A DNA stretch of 9,634 nt from an uncultured Clostridiaceae bacterium (GCA_958402495.1 CATXTS010000074.1:1-9634), one strand, 5' to 3'; numbered from the stretch's first letter, positions 1 through 5,933 are shown. Program-made: numbers and translations. Notes: generated from the sequence alone by a model not told the origin.

Positions 1-459
1 AAAATAGAGGGATATTTTGAATATGTGGTACCTCCATTAGAAGGATTATGGTGGCAAGAGGGGGTTCGAGGAATAGATTATGCACATAAGGAAGACTTTA
101 AATGGATATCTATGATAAGACAACCAGAATTTGTAACAAAAGAAGTATTTGATTGGGCTTGTAAAGTGGCAAAAGAGAAAAAAGGTTTAGAGGTGGATAA
201 AGCTAAGTTTGTAGAATGGGAAGAAGGATTATGCGTACAATGTATGCATAATGGTTCTTATGATACAGAACCTGCTACCATTCAAAGCATAGAAGCATTT
301 ATAAAACAAAACGGGTTGGAAAATGCGATAGGGCAAGTAGAGGAAAATGAAAATAGTAGAAGACACCATGAAATTTATTTATCAGACCCTAGAAAAGCTA
401 AACCAGAAAATTTAAAAACGGTAATACGTATTCCTGTAAGGAGGAAAGCAGTATGCTAG
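1..459 (+). CDS. GyrI-like domain protein (5' partial)
   Basis: The frame is open from the first base of the window, so the gene starts upstream; 152 codons remain. The visible part matches the C-terminal half of GyrI-like small-molecule-binding proteins (SOUL/GyrI superfamily): a VPPLEGLWW segment, a conserved MIRQPEFVT stretch, a LCVQCMHNGSYDTEP segment and an EIYLSDPRKAKPENLKTV tail, all typical of the stand-alone family of about 200 residues. These domains bind small amphipathic ligands and are related to the sensor domains of AraC/MerR regulators. No DNA-binding domain is visible here, and free-standing members are usually cytoplasmic. The internal GTG at 25 is not a convincing start, because homology-like sequence continues before it. 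The stop overlaps the next start by 7 bases, so the two are translationally coupled. Family call is confident; ligand and role are unknown. Confidence 0.85.
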   Translation, partial: KIEGYFEYVVPPLEGLWWQEGVRGIDYAHKEDFKWISMIRQPEFVTKEVFDWACKVAKEKKGLEVDKAKFVEWEEGLCVQCMHNGSYDTEPATIQSIEAFIKQNGLENAIGQVEENENSRRHHEIYLSDPRKAKPENLKTVIRIPVRRKAVC

Positions 460-866
460 AAAAGATACCAGATACTATAGAATTGGAAAAATTAATAGGA
501 AAAGAAAAACAATTCATATTCCAAGAGGTTTGTGGAAGAATCGATAGTTTGTATGAAATGGATACGAGATGGAATGCTGGTGGAAAAAAGTGGCTGTATG
601 AGTATAAATTTGCTAGAGGAGGAAAAACGCTTTGTGCTTTTTATTTCAAACCACAAGTCCTAGCTTTTATGGTCATTTTGGGAAAAGAACAAAGAGAAAT
701 TTTTGAGCAGGATAAATCACTGTATCATCCAAAAGTAGTCCAAATTTACGAACAGACACCTACCTACCATGATGGAAAATGGTTACTATTAGAATTGGAA
801 AAGGAGAATTATCTAGAAGACATAGAACGCTTGTTAAAGATGAAAAGAAAGCCAAATAGAAAGTAG
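453..866 (+). CDS. DUF3788 family protein
   Basis: This 137-residue soluble protein has no signal peptide or membrane segment. It resembles DUF3788 proteins: an aromatic and basic centre (WLYEYKFARGGKTLCAFYF, about residues 48-66), a LAFMVILGKEQ strand (about 70-80), and the closing YHDGKWLLLELE segment (about 105-116) followed by a lysine-rich tail ending KRKPNRK. The biochemical role of the family is not known to me. The start at 453 lies inside the end of the GyrI-like gene and is served by AAGGAGG about 9 bases upstream (within 438-446), so the start is well supported. The stop is 12 bases before the radical SAM gene. The fold of this family may be GyrI/SOUL-like, but that is inference. 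Family call is fairly confident; function is open. Confidence 0.8.
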   Translation: MLEKIPDTIELEKLIGKEKQFIFQEVCGRIDSLYEMDTRWNAGGKKWLYEYKFARGGKTLCAFYFKPQVLAFMVILGKEQREIFEQDKSLYHPKVVQIYEQTPTYHDGKWLLLELEKENYLEDIERLLKMKRKPNRK

Positions 867-878
867 GAAGTAAATAGT

Positions 879-1760
879 ATGGAGTGGATAGAGGCAAAAT
901 CAATCTTGCAAAATGTGAAGTATGGAGATAGTTGGTTTGGTATCCAATATAACATGAATTTATATAAAGGATGCCCACATGGATGTATCTATTGTGATAG
1001 TCGTAGTCAGTGTTATCAAATTGAAAATTTTGATATGGTTCGTGGAAAAAAAGAAGCAATTGCTATTTTAGAAAGGGAATTATTGTCTAAAAGGAAAAAA
1101 GGAGTTATTGGTATTGGAGCTATGTCAGATACGTATAATCCTTTTGAAAGAAAAGAGCAGTTAACAAAACAAGCTTTAGAAATAATTGCTAGACAAGGCT
1201 TTGGTGTTTCTATAGAGACAAAGAGCGACTTAATTGTAAGAGATATAGAAATTTTCAAGGCTATTCAAAAGCAGGCAGATGTCATTTTAAAGTTTACGAT
1301 TACAGCAGCAGAAGATAGCCTTTGTAAAAAGATAGAGCCACAGGTATGCTCCACTTCCAAGAGATTGGAGGCAATGAAAAAGTTAGCAAATGAAGGACTT
1401 TTTGTTGGGACTTTACTATCACCTATTTTACCATTTATAACAGATTCAGAAGAAAATATCAGGGAGATTATTAGACTCTCCTATGAGCATGGTGCTAAAT
1501 TTGTTTTTTCAATGGGTGGCGTTACCTTAAGAGAAAACCAAAGGACATATTATTATGAACAATTAGATAAGCTTTTCCCAGGATTAAAACAACGTTATAT
1601 ACAGATTTATGGAAATCGATATTTTTGTGCACCAGTTAATCATAACATTAGAAAAGTTATGCAAGAGACTTGCAAACAGTATGGTTTGTTATATAAAATG
1701 GAGGATATTATTAAAGCCTATCAGAAAAAGGAAGAGGCAAAGCAAATTTCATTATTTTAA
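879..1760 (+). CDS. SPL-family radical SAM protein
   Basis: This 293-residue protein carries a radical SAM cluster motif CPHGCIYC (Cys32, Cys36, Cys39), the CX3CX2C arrangement that holds the 4Fe-4S cluster used to cleave S-adenosylmethionine. The flanking text, YNMNLYKGC before and YCDSRSQCY after, then IGAMSDTYNPFE (about residues 78-89) and SIETKSDLI (about 111-119), is typical of the spore-photoproduct-lyase-like (Rv2578c-like) group. A LLSPILPFITDSEENI segment matches the later barrel strands. True spore photoproduct lyase SplB is longer and reads differently around the cluster, so I do not call this splB. The substrate is unknown; nucleic acid is a guess from the family name. GGAAG lies 8 bases before the ATG. 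It is the last gene of the operon and is followed at once by a terminator. Confidence 0.88.
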   Translation: MEWIEAKSILQNVKYGDSWFGIQYNMNLYKGCPHGCIYCDSRSQCYQIENFDMVRGKKEAIAILERELLSKRKKGVIGIGAMSDTYNPFERKEQLTKQALEIIARQGFGVSIETKSDLIVRDIEIFKAIQKQADVILKFTITAAEDSLCKKIEPQVCSTSKRLEAMKKLANEGLFVGTLLSPILPFITDSEENIREIIRLSYEHGAKFVFSMGGVTLRENQRTYYYEQLDKLFPGLKQRYIQIYGNRYFCAPVNHNIRKVMQETCKQYGLLYKMEDIIKAYQKKEEAKQISLF

Positions 1761-1770
1761 TAAAGATTAA

Positions 1771-1810
1771 ATAAAATACTTGTAATGGTGTGGCAAGTGT
1801 TTTATTTTTA
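1771..1810 (+). terminator. Rho-independent terminator of the radical SAM operon
   Basis: A 12-bp stem (1771-1782 with 1794-1805, one T-G wobble) encloses an 11-base loop and runs into a short T-run at 1805-1809. It begins 11 bases after the radical SAM stop codon, where the operon should end. Confidence 0.75.
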
Positions 1811-1819
1811 GAGATGAAT

Positions 1820-1846
1820 CTATGTAATGTTAGAATATGAAAAGAC
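1820..1846 (+). repeat. Direct repeat A, left copy
   Basis: Seventeen bases at 1825-1841 are identical to 3364-3380, and with one mismatch the match extends to 1846 (21 of 22). Both copies would encode MLEYE-(K/E)-T from an ATG (1827 and 3366). Each copy lies upstream of a serine hydrolase sequence: the relic on the left, the intact gene on the right. Confidence 0.7.
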
Positions 1847-1939
1847 GCAATTTGTAAAAAGAAAAAATGCTTTAGAAGAAAAAGGAATTATAGTAGTATA
1901 AATAAATTATGTGGAGAGTGTATGAAAAAATGATACCCT

Positions 1940-2010
1940 AAAAAGAATAGATAGATTTTTATTTCAAGAAGAGGATTTTATACAGTAAGGAAGTGGTTCA
2001 ATCATAGTAT
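1940..2010 (+). pseudogene. Serine hydrolase (beta-lactamase-like) relic
   Basis: Reading from 1950, the translation DRFLFQEEDFIQ, a TAA stop at 1986-1988, then GSGS aligns with DKITYQEEDFIQQGSG (residues 65-80) of the intact serine hydrolase at 3649-4515. Most of the differences within the core block at DNA level are third-position changes, plus one CAA-to-TAA change that makes the stop. Similarity fades before about 1940 and after about 2010, so only a fragment of roughly 70 bases can be traced. It is out of context for any functional reading. I infer a dead paralogue left by duplication. The short length makes the alignment modest, but the match to a neighbour in the same window makes chance unlikely. 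Confidence 0.7.
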
Positions 2011-2021
2011 GGGCTTTTGTA

Positions 2022-2921
2022 TTATAAATTAATAATTTTTGTTATAATTTCTACATCTTCAATTTTATTAATTGCAAAACATTTCTTACCTAAATCTTTT
2101 ATAGAAGCTCCCAAATGATACATTTCTTTATTATCTAAAATAATAAACCTATCATGAAACTTATTTGTTTTAGCAACTTTTAGAGTAGGATATTCTTTAT
2201 TAAATTTTTGAATATCTAAATTTTCAATATTACTTTTAATAGATGTTAATATAACAACTTCTACATTTTTCTTTTTTTTAGTTAGCATTTTTAAAACATT
2301 ATCATCAATATAATTATCTATAATCAAAATTTTTTTGTTTGCTGTCTTAATAATATCTATAACCAAACTGTATGCATCATATATTTGACCATCAAAAAAT
2401 ATTCTTTGTTTAATATTCTCTTCTAGTTGAAGTTGATTAAAGACTTCATCAAATTTTTTATCATGATTTAATAATTTATATTCTATACTTGTCAATCTTT
2501 CAAATACTTGTCCATTAACCATCAAAAATTTTCTCATTTCAACAAAAGCTCTCATTATACTAAGGCTAACTTTTATGGCAATTTCATTTTTTAGAACTCC
2601 AGATAACATTGCTATTCCTTGCTCGGTAAAAACATATGGTAGATATTTTCTTGTTACTTTTCCATTATTTACTTTTTTGTTTAAGGTTCCAAATTGGAAC
2701 CTTAAATTTTGAAACTCTGTTTCTGTTAATTGAAAACAAAAATCTTCTGGAAATCTATCTATATTTCTTTTCACAGCTTTATTTATATTTTTAGTTGTAT
2801 AATGATATAACATTGCCACATCGCTGTCCAATATTACTTGCTTTCCTCTTATGGTATATATTAAATTTTTTATATCTTCAATAGCTAATTCACTTTGAAT
2901 GGCTAATTTATTTTCTTCCAT
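2022..2921 (-). CDS. ORF6N domain protein with PLD-like C-terminus
   Basis: This 299-residue protein opens with an ORF6N domain (about residues 14-100: IYTIRGKQVILDSDVAMLYH, then AVKRNIDRFPEDFCFQLTE). The family's usual second block follows (YLPYVFTEQGIAML, then SIMRAFVEMRKFL, about 115-155). ORF6N is a DNA-binding module related to KilA-N/BRO and typical of phages and mobile elements. After a short helical stretch the C-terminal half (about 175-299) resembles the phospholipase D fold: LIIDNYIDD, then FHDRFIILD (His256, Arg258, Asp263) in an HxRx4D form of the HxK motif, then GASIKDLGKK. Only one such motif is present, so a PLD-like enzyme would have to dimerise or be inactive. The start is supported by AAAAGGATG before the ATG and a strong promoter. 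It is the only minus-strand gene here and sits amid decayed DNA, pointing to horizontal acquisition. Confidence 0.85.
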   Translation of the reverse strand: MEENKLAIQSELAIEDIKNLIYTIRGKQVILDSDVAMLYHYTTKNINKAVKRNIDRFPEDFCFQLTETEFQNLRFQFGTLNKKVNNGKVTRKYLPYVFTEQGIAMLSGVLKNEIAIKVSLSIMRAFVEMRKFLMVNGQVFERLTSIEYKLLNHDKKFDEVFNQLQLEENIKQRIFFDGQIYDAYSLVIDIIKTANKKILIIDNYIDDNVLKMLTKKKKNVEVVILTSIKSNIENLDIQKFNKEYPTLKVAKTNKFHDRFIILDNKEMYHLGASIKDLGKKCFAINKIEDVEIITKIINL

Positions 2922-2954
2922 AATTTCACATCCTTTTAGATTTAATCTGTATAT

Positions 2955-2983
2955 ATTCTAAAACATTTGTTCTATATTGTCAA
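2955..2983 (-). promoter_or_regulatory. Sigma-A type promoter of the ORF6N gene
   Basis: On the minus strand the -35 box is TTGACA (2978-2983), the spacer is exactly 17 bases and the -10 box is TAGAAT (2955-2960). This is near the vegetative consensus and stands about 35 bases upstream of the ATG. An 11-base sequence, ATCTAAAAGGA on the minus strand, occurs on both sides of it (about 2932-2942 and 3004-3014). The copy nearer the gene contains the ribosome binding site. Confidence 0.75.
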
Positions 2984-3040
2984 TACTTTTTATAATTTTC
3001 TGTCCTTTTAGATAAAAATGGTTGAACGTTTTTTAAGCGT

Positions 3041-3165
3041 AGAAGGTATTCTTTGGTTCTTATCTCTTTAGAATATAGTTAAAATCTAAGCAGGAGAAAG
3101 GGAAAAATGCGTGTATTTAGTGATAGAAATAACTAAATTATAGAAAATTATACAACATAAAGAAA
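3041..3165 (+). repeat. Direct repeat B, left copy
   Basis: This stretch matches 4562-4667 in two blocks. The first reads GGTATT, then TTCTTATCTCTT at 3057-3068. The second is CTAAATTATAGAAAATTAT at 3133-3151, followed by ACATAAAGAA. About 20 extra bases separate the blocks in this copy. The right copy runs from the 3' arm of the serine hydrolase terminator into the leader of the SDR operon, so this left copy looks like the same junction from a duplicated locus. It contains no gene of its own. Confidence 0.7.
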
Positions 3166-3257
3166 GAAGAATAAAAAGAGGTTTATTTAGAAGTAATAGG
3201 GGCGTACTAATAAATGCACATATTAATGGAAGTATAAATATTATGAGGAAATATTAA
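3144..3257 (+). pseudogene. tnpB: IS200/IS605-type TnpB C-terminal relic
   Basis: Translation from 3174 gives RGLFRSNRGVLINAHINGS followed by INIMRKY and a stop at 3255-3257. This is the closing part of TnpB (OrfB), the RNA-guided RuvC-like nuclease carried by IS200/IS605 and IS607 elements, where the RuvC-III motif normally reads IN(A/S)D(V/I)NG. The catalytic Asp is His here (CAT at 3219-3221). The frame is closed by a TAG at 3141-3143, so only about 37 residues remain. After the stop the same frame stays open to 3386 (KNISPNLEIAMDIG and on), which may be the old C-terminal tail if the TAA replaced a leucine codon. The zinc-finger part, the rest of RuvC and the element ends are gone, so it is a dead scrap. 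Family call is confident from the RuvC-III segment. Confidence 0.8.
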
Positions 3258-3358
3258 AAAAATATTAGTCCAAACCTAGAAATAGCAATGGATATTGGCT
3301 TAAGAACAACGACCATTAAAGAAAAGGGTAGCCTAAAGAAAAGGTGGAAACTTAAATA

Positions 3359-3385
3359 CCATATAATGTTAGAATATGAAGAGAC
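3359..3385 (+). repeat. Direct repeat A, right copy
   Basis: Partner of the repeat at 1820-1846, offset 1,539 bases. After MLEYEET the frame meets TAA at 3387-3389, so this copy no longer encodes more than a few residues from its ATG. Confidence 0.7.
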
Positions 3386-3430
3386 ATAAATAGTAATAGA
3401 AAAATGGAAAAGTATCTTTTTTAAAATTTA

Positions 3431-3459
3431 TTGGTAAGTATTGGTATTTATGCTATTAT
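3431..3459 (+). promoter_or_regulatory. Candidate promoter upstream of the serine hydrolase
   Basis: TTGGTA (3431-3436), a 17-base spacer and TATTAT (3454-3459) preceded by TGC, which makes an extended -10. It lies about 190 bases before the serine hydrolase start, so its transcript would carry the RdgB-like relic in the leader. It may have been that gene's promoter originally. Confidence 0.45.
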
Positions 3460-3524
3460 CATAAATATCAAGTCTTATTGATTAAACAAAAGAAGATAGA
3501 AATAGTCTTAGGGATGCGTAATAA

Positions 3525-3629
3525 ATGAAAGTATTATTTGCAACAACCAATTCAGCAAAAATAAAAAGATATGCAGACAAATTAAGATAAAGAGATATAG
3601 AAGTATTAACTATTATAGTAAAAAAGTAA
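3525..3629 (+). pseudogene. RdgB/HAM1-type nucleotide pyrophosphatase, N-terminal relic
   Basis: From the ATG at 3525 the translation reads MKVLFATTNSAKIKRYADKL, then a TAA (3588-3590), then RDIEVLTI and a second stop at 3627-3629. It matches the start of RdgB/HAM1 inosine/xanthosine triphosphate pyrophosphatases, which begin (M)KxxxATxNxxK and reach a strand like IELLTLKDL after about 25 residues. These enzymes clear non-canonical purine triphosphates from the nucleotide pool. Here the proline of the TNPxK motif is serine, there is an in-frame stop, and everything after about codon 34 is lost. The ATG overlaps the TGA of an upstream open stretch (about 3460-3528, containing YQVLLIKQK), which loosely recalls the first strand of a Nudix hydrolase, though that is weak. 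The functional serine hydrolase starts 20 bases after the relic. Confidence 0.65.
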
Positions 3630-3648
3630 AAGAGAGGAAAATAAATAA

Positions 3649-4515
3649 GTGAAAGTGGAAGAAGAAATACAAAAACTAATAAAAAATTTTGATGGAGAAG
3701 TCTGTCTCTGGGCAGAAGATGAAAAAGAAAATCAAATACAATTCCATGAAAACAAGGTAGTAGAATCTGCAAGCTGTATCAAGTTGTTTATCTTAATGGA
3801 ATATTATAGACAAGTATATTTAGGGATAAAAAGTAAGGAAGATAAAATTACCTATCAAGAGGAGGACTTTATACAGCAAGGAAGTGGTATTACTCGTTTC
3901 TTGGATTTTGGATTAACGATGACTTCTAAAAATTGGGCAAATTTGATGATAATGATTAGTGATAATGTAGCAACTAATTTATTAATTAACTATTTAGGAA
4001 GAGACCATATAAATGATACTATTCAACAATTGGGATTAAAAAATACAGAACTATTAGTGGATAGAATTGATTTTGCACTTTCTAATCAAGTGGGAAAAAC
4101 AACAGCTAAAGAATATGGATTGGCTTATAAAAAATTACAAAAAGGAGAATTTATAAATTTAGAAGTTTGTAATCAGATTTTAGAAGTCTTAGAGAAACAA
4201 CAAGAAACAGAGATGTTAACTAGGTATTTGCCAGATAGTCTTTTTAAGAGTCAAAATGAAGATGGCGTGATTATGTCGATAGCTTCCAAATGTGGGGAAT
4301 TATCTGGTACAGAACAAAATCATCCTAAACGCTGTGATAATGATGGTGGTATCATAGAAACAAAATATGGTAGATATATAGTGTCTGTTTTTCTGCAAGA
4401 TTTTGAGTTACAAGAATCGTATTATAAAAATGAAGCAGTTAATTTAGGAGCAAGGATAAATGAATTACTATTAAAATATTTTATAGAAAATAAAGGAAGT
4501 TTTAGAGAAGTTTAA
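3649..4515 (+). CDS. Class A beta-lactamase-like serine hydrolase
   Basis: This 288-residue protein has the penicillin-binding fold motifs: SxxK as SCIK (Ser42 nucleophile, Lys45), SDN at 104-106 in the family context ISDNVATN, and a KTG-box position that reads KCG (Lys214, Cys215, Gly216) in SKCGELSG. The class A omega-loop Glu (ExxLN) is not recognisable in the segment RIDFALSNQVGKTTAKEYG. There is no signal peptide, so unlike true beta-lactamases it is predicted to stay in the cytoplasm. A hydrolase or amidase/esterase of unknown substrate is more likely than an antibiotic-resistance enzyme, as with many chromosomal members in Clostridia. The start is GTG at 3649: TAA lies immediately upstream in frame and AGAGAGG (about 3631-3637) is 11 bases before it. 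It is a single-gene unit with its own terminator. Confidence 0.85.
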   Translation: MKVEEEIQKLIKNFDGEVCLWAEDEKENQIQFHENKVVESASCIKLFILMEYYRQVYLGIKSKEDKITYQEEDFIQQGSGITRFLDFGLTMTSKNWANLMIMISDNVATNLLINYLGRDHINDTIQQLGLKNTELLVDRIDFALSNQVGKTTAKEYGLAYKKLQKGEFINLEVCNQILEVLEKQQETEMLTRYLPDSLFKSQNEDGVIMSIASKCGELSGTEQNHPKRCDNDGGIIETKYGRYIVSVFLQDFELQESYYKNEAVNLGARINELLLKYFIENKGSFREV

Positions 4516-4516
4516 T

Positions 4517-4577
4517 AGAAAATACTCTTTAGAAGATAAAAATAGTTTATGTTTTTATTCATAAAGGGTATTTTTTT
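4517..4577 (+). terminator. Terminator after the serine hydrolase
   Basis: A 13-bp stem (4517-4529 with 4562-4574, one wobble) is followed by T's to 4577. Its 32-base loop can form an inner ATAAAAA/TTTTTAT stem. The 5' arm starts just after the stop codon. Confidence 0.8.
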
Positions 4578-4667
4578 GATTCTTATCTCTTGGAAATATC
4601 ATTAAAGTTAAAAAGGTGGTTTCATATTATATAAGCTAAATTATAGAAAATTATGTAACATAAAGAA
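4562..4667 (+). repeat. Direct repeat B, right copy
   Basis: Partner of 3041-3165. It starts in the 3' arm of the terminator after the serine hydrolase and ends just before the candidate promoter of the SDR operon. The second block begins at 4636, and the first block's TTCTTATCTCTT lies at 4580-4591. Confidence 0.7.
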
Positions 4668-4696
4668 TTGATAATTGAAATACTTTATGATAAGAT
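4668..4696 (+). promoter_or_regulatory. Candidate promoter of the SDR-CYTH operon
   Basis: TTGATA (4668-4673), a 17-base spacer and TAAGAT (4691-4696) preceded by TGA, giving an extended -10. The start codon of the SDR gene is about 24 bases further on, with AAGGAGG at 4708-4714. The upstream terminator at 4517-4577 makes a new promoter here necessary. Confidence 0.55.
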
Positions 4697-4719
4697 GAGA
4701 AAAAAGTAAGGAGGCTTAT

Positions 4720-5469
4720 ATGGAGTTTAAAGACAAAGTGGCATTCATTACAGGTTCTACTTCTGGTATAGGAAGAGGTATGGCAGAGGCATTATTACAA
4801 GAAGGAGCAAAGGTAATTGTCAATTATTCTAAAAATGAAGAATGGGCAAATGAGACGAAAACATTATTTAAATCCTACGGTGAACAGGTATGTTATATAA
4901 AGGCAGATGTTTCTGATGAAAAACAAGTCGAAGCTATGTATCAGAAAATAGATGAAAGATTTGGAAGATTGGATTATGTTATAAACAATGCAGCTTATGA
5001 CGTGATGGCTTCTATAGAAGATTTTGATTTGGATGATTTTAGAAGAGAAGTAGATGTCAATTTAATAGGAAGATTTATCATTATTCAAAAGGCAATTCCT
5101 TTATTAAAAAAGTCTAAAACACCAAGAATTATAAATATAGCTTCTAGACTAGGAACTAAGCCAATGTTAGATTCTTCAGCTTATTGTATGACAGAAGCGG
5201 CAACGATTATGCTGACAAAGGTATGTGCTCTAGAATTGAGTAAATACCACATTAAAGTAAACACCATTAGTCCTTCTTTAACATTAACACCACTTGCTAG
5301 ACAATCTTATACAGAAGCAGAAATAGAAGCATCTGCTAAGAAAAATCCAAGTCATAGAGTAGGGAAGGTAGAAGATACCGTAAATCTTATGAAATTTTTA
5401 CTAAAAGAAGAATCCGAATATATTAATGGGGAAAATATAAATGTAAATGGTGGTATTTTATTAGTTTAG
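4720..5469 (+). CDS. SDR family protein lacking the catalytic lysine
   Basis: This 249-residue protein is a full-length classical short-chain dehydrogenase/reductase. The nucleotide-binding TGSTSGIG is at 11-18, an acidic ADVSD at 62-66 contacts the adenine, NNAA is at 89-92, and the tail ends INVNGG. Of the active-site tetrad Asn114, Ser142 and Tyr155 are present, but the lysine of YxxxK is replaced by Glu159 (Y-C-M-T-E; GAA at 5194-5196). That lysine normally lowers the tyrosine pKa and holds the cofactor ribose, so ordinary NAD(P)H oxidoreductase activity is doubtful. The sequence is otherwise well kept, with no stops or frameshifts, so this looks like a divergent subfamily rather than decay. 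The start has AAGGAGG 5 bases upstream. It is the first gene of the proposed operon, and the GNAT gene follows after 11 bases. Substrate unknown. Confidence 0.88.
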   Translation: MEFKDKVAFITGSTSGIGRGMAEALLQEGAKVIVNYSKNEEWANETKTLFKSYGEQVCYIKADVSDEKQVEAMYQKIDERFGRLDYVINNAAYDVMASIEDFDLDDFRREVDVNLIGRFIIIQKAIPLLKKSKTPRIINIASRLGTKPMLDSSAYCMTEAATIMLTKVCALELSKYHIKVNTISPSLTLTPLARQSYTEAEIEASAKKNPSHRVGKVEDTVNLMKFLLKEESEYINGENINVNGGILLV

Positions 5470-5480
5470 TAGGGGGAAAA

Positions 5481-5933
5481 ATGGAAAATAGAGAAAAAAT
5501 AGTGGTTATGCCAGCGAATCAAAAGCATAAAGCCTTTATAATTCATGCCAATAAGCAGATTAATCAAGTGAATGAAACACAAGGAACCAATTATTTACAA
5601 GAAAATATAGACCAAGATTTATTTTCTGATAAACCTAAATTTTATTGCTTAGTAGCAGAGTATGAGGGAATACCAGTAGGGATGATTTTATATTCATATT
5701 TTTACTGGGCAAATGATGGTGAAGTCTTATGGATTTCTCAAATGTTTGTAGAAGAGGCATATCGTAAAAAGGGTATCTTTTTTGCATTAATTCAAAAGTT
5801 AAAGGAGGAAAATCCAAATATTCATATTGTCTCTTGTGCAACAGGAGATGGGAATGAAAGAATGCAAAAGATATTAAAAGGATATGGTGGACATGAAATT
5901 GATTTAAAGTTTTATTATGTAAAAAGAGAGTAA
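5481..5933 (+). CDS. GNAT family N-acetyltransferase
   Basis: This 150-residue cytoplasmic protein has the GNAT layout. A strand pair YCLVAEYEGIPVGMILYSYF occupies 55-74. Then comes ISQMFVEEAYRKKGIFFALI (85-104), in which R95-K-K-G98-I-F is motif A (Q/RxxGxG/A), the pyrophosphate loop for acetyl-CoA. The third position is Phe rather than Gly/Ala, a modest departure. The C-terminal IHIVSCATGDGNERMQKILKGYG fits motif B, where the acceptor-side helix packs. The acceptor is not predictable; candidates are small amines, aminoglycoside-like compounds or protein N-termini. AGGGGG lies 4 bases before the ATG, and the gene sits 11 bases after the SDR stop, so they are co-transcribed. Confidence 0.82.
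   Translation: MENREKIVVMPANQKHKAFIIHANKQINQVNETQGTNYLQENIDQDLFSDKPKFYCLVAEYEGIPVGMILYSYFYWANDGEVLWISQMFVEEAYRKKGIFFALIQKLKEENPNIHIVSCATGDGNERMQKILKGYGGHEIDLKFYYVKRE

Larger units (their letters stand above)
1811..2021 (+). other. Decayed intergenic region with gene scraps
   Basis: No intact gene of normal size lies here. It holds a 24-codon open stretch at 1827-1901 beginning MLEYEKTQFVKRK, with no ribosome binding site I would trust and no recognised family. Its first bases recur at 3359-3385. Further on lies a scrap of a serine hydrolase (entered separately). The region looks like non-functional debris from a duplicated locus rather than regulatory sequence. Confidence 0.5.

Noticed and set aside
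879..1760. Spore photoproduct lyase (splB)
   Set aside because: The cluster motif and family resemble it, but the protein is shorter and fits the broader SPL-like group of unknown substrate better.
1827..1901. A 24-codon peptide MLEYEKTQFVKRK...
   Set aside because: As a functional small protein it is unsupported: no good ribosome binding site, and its twin at 3366 is broken by a stop after seven codons. Better read as part of the duplicated debris.
3482..3772. Minus-strand open frame of 96 codons, rich in Leu and Phe
   Set aside because: It lies antisense to the RdgB-like relic and the start of the serine hydrolase, and its hydrophobic composition is what the reverse of A-rich coding DNA gives. 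No ribosome binding site or family match.
3041..4667. CRISPR-like or integron-like repeats
   Set aside because: The repeats are only paired, imperfect and unevenly spaced. There is no regular spacer pattern and no cas or integrase gene.
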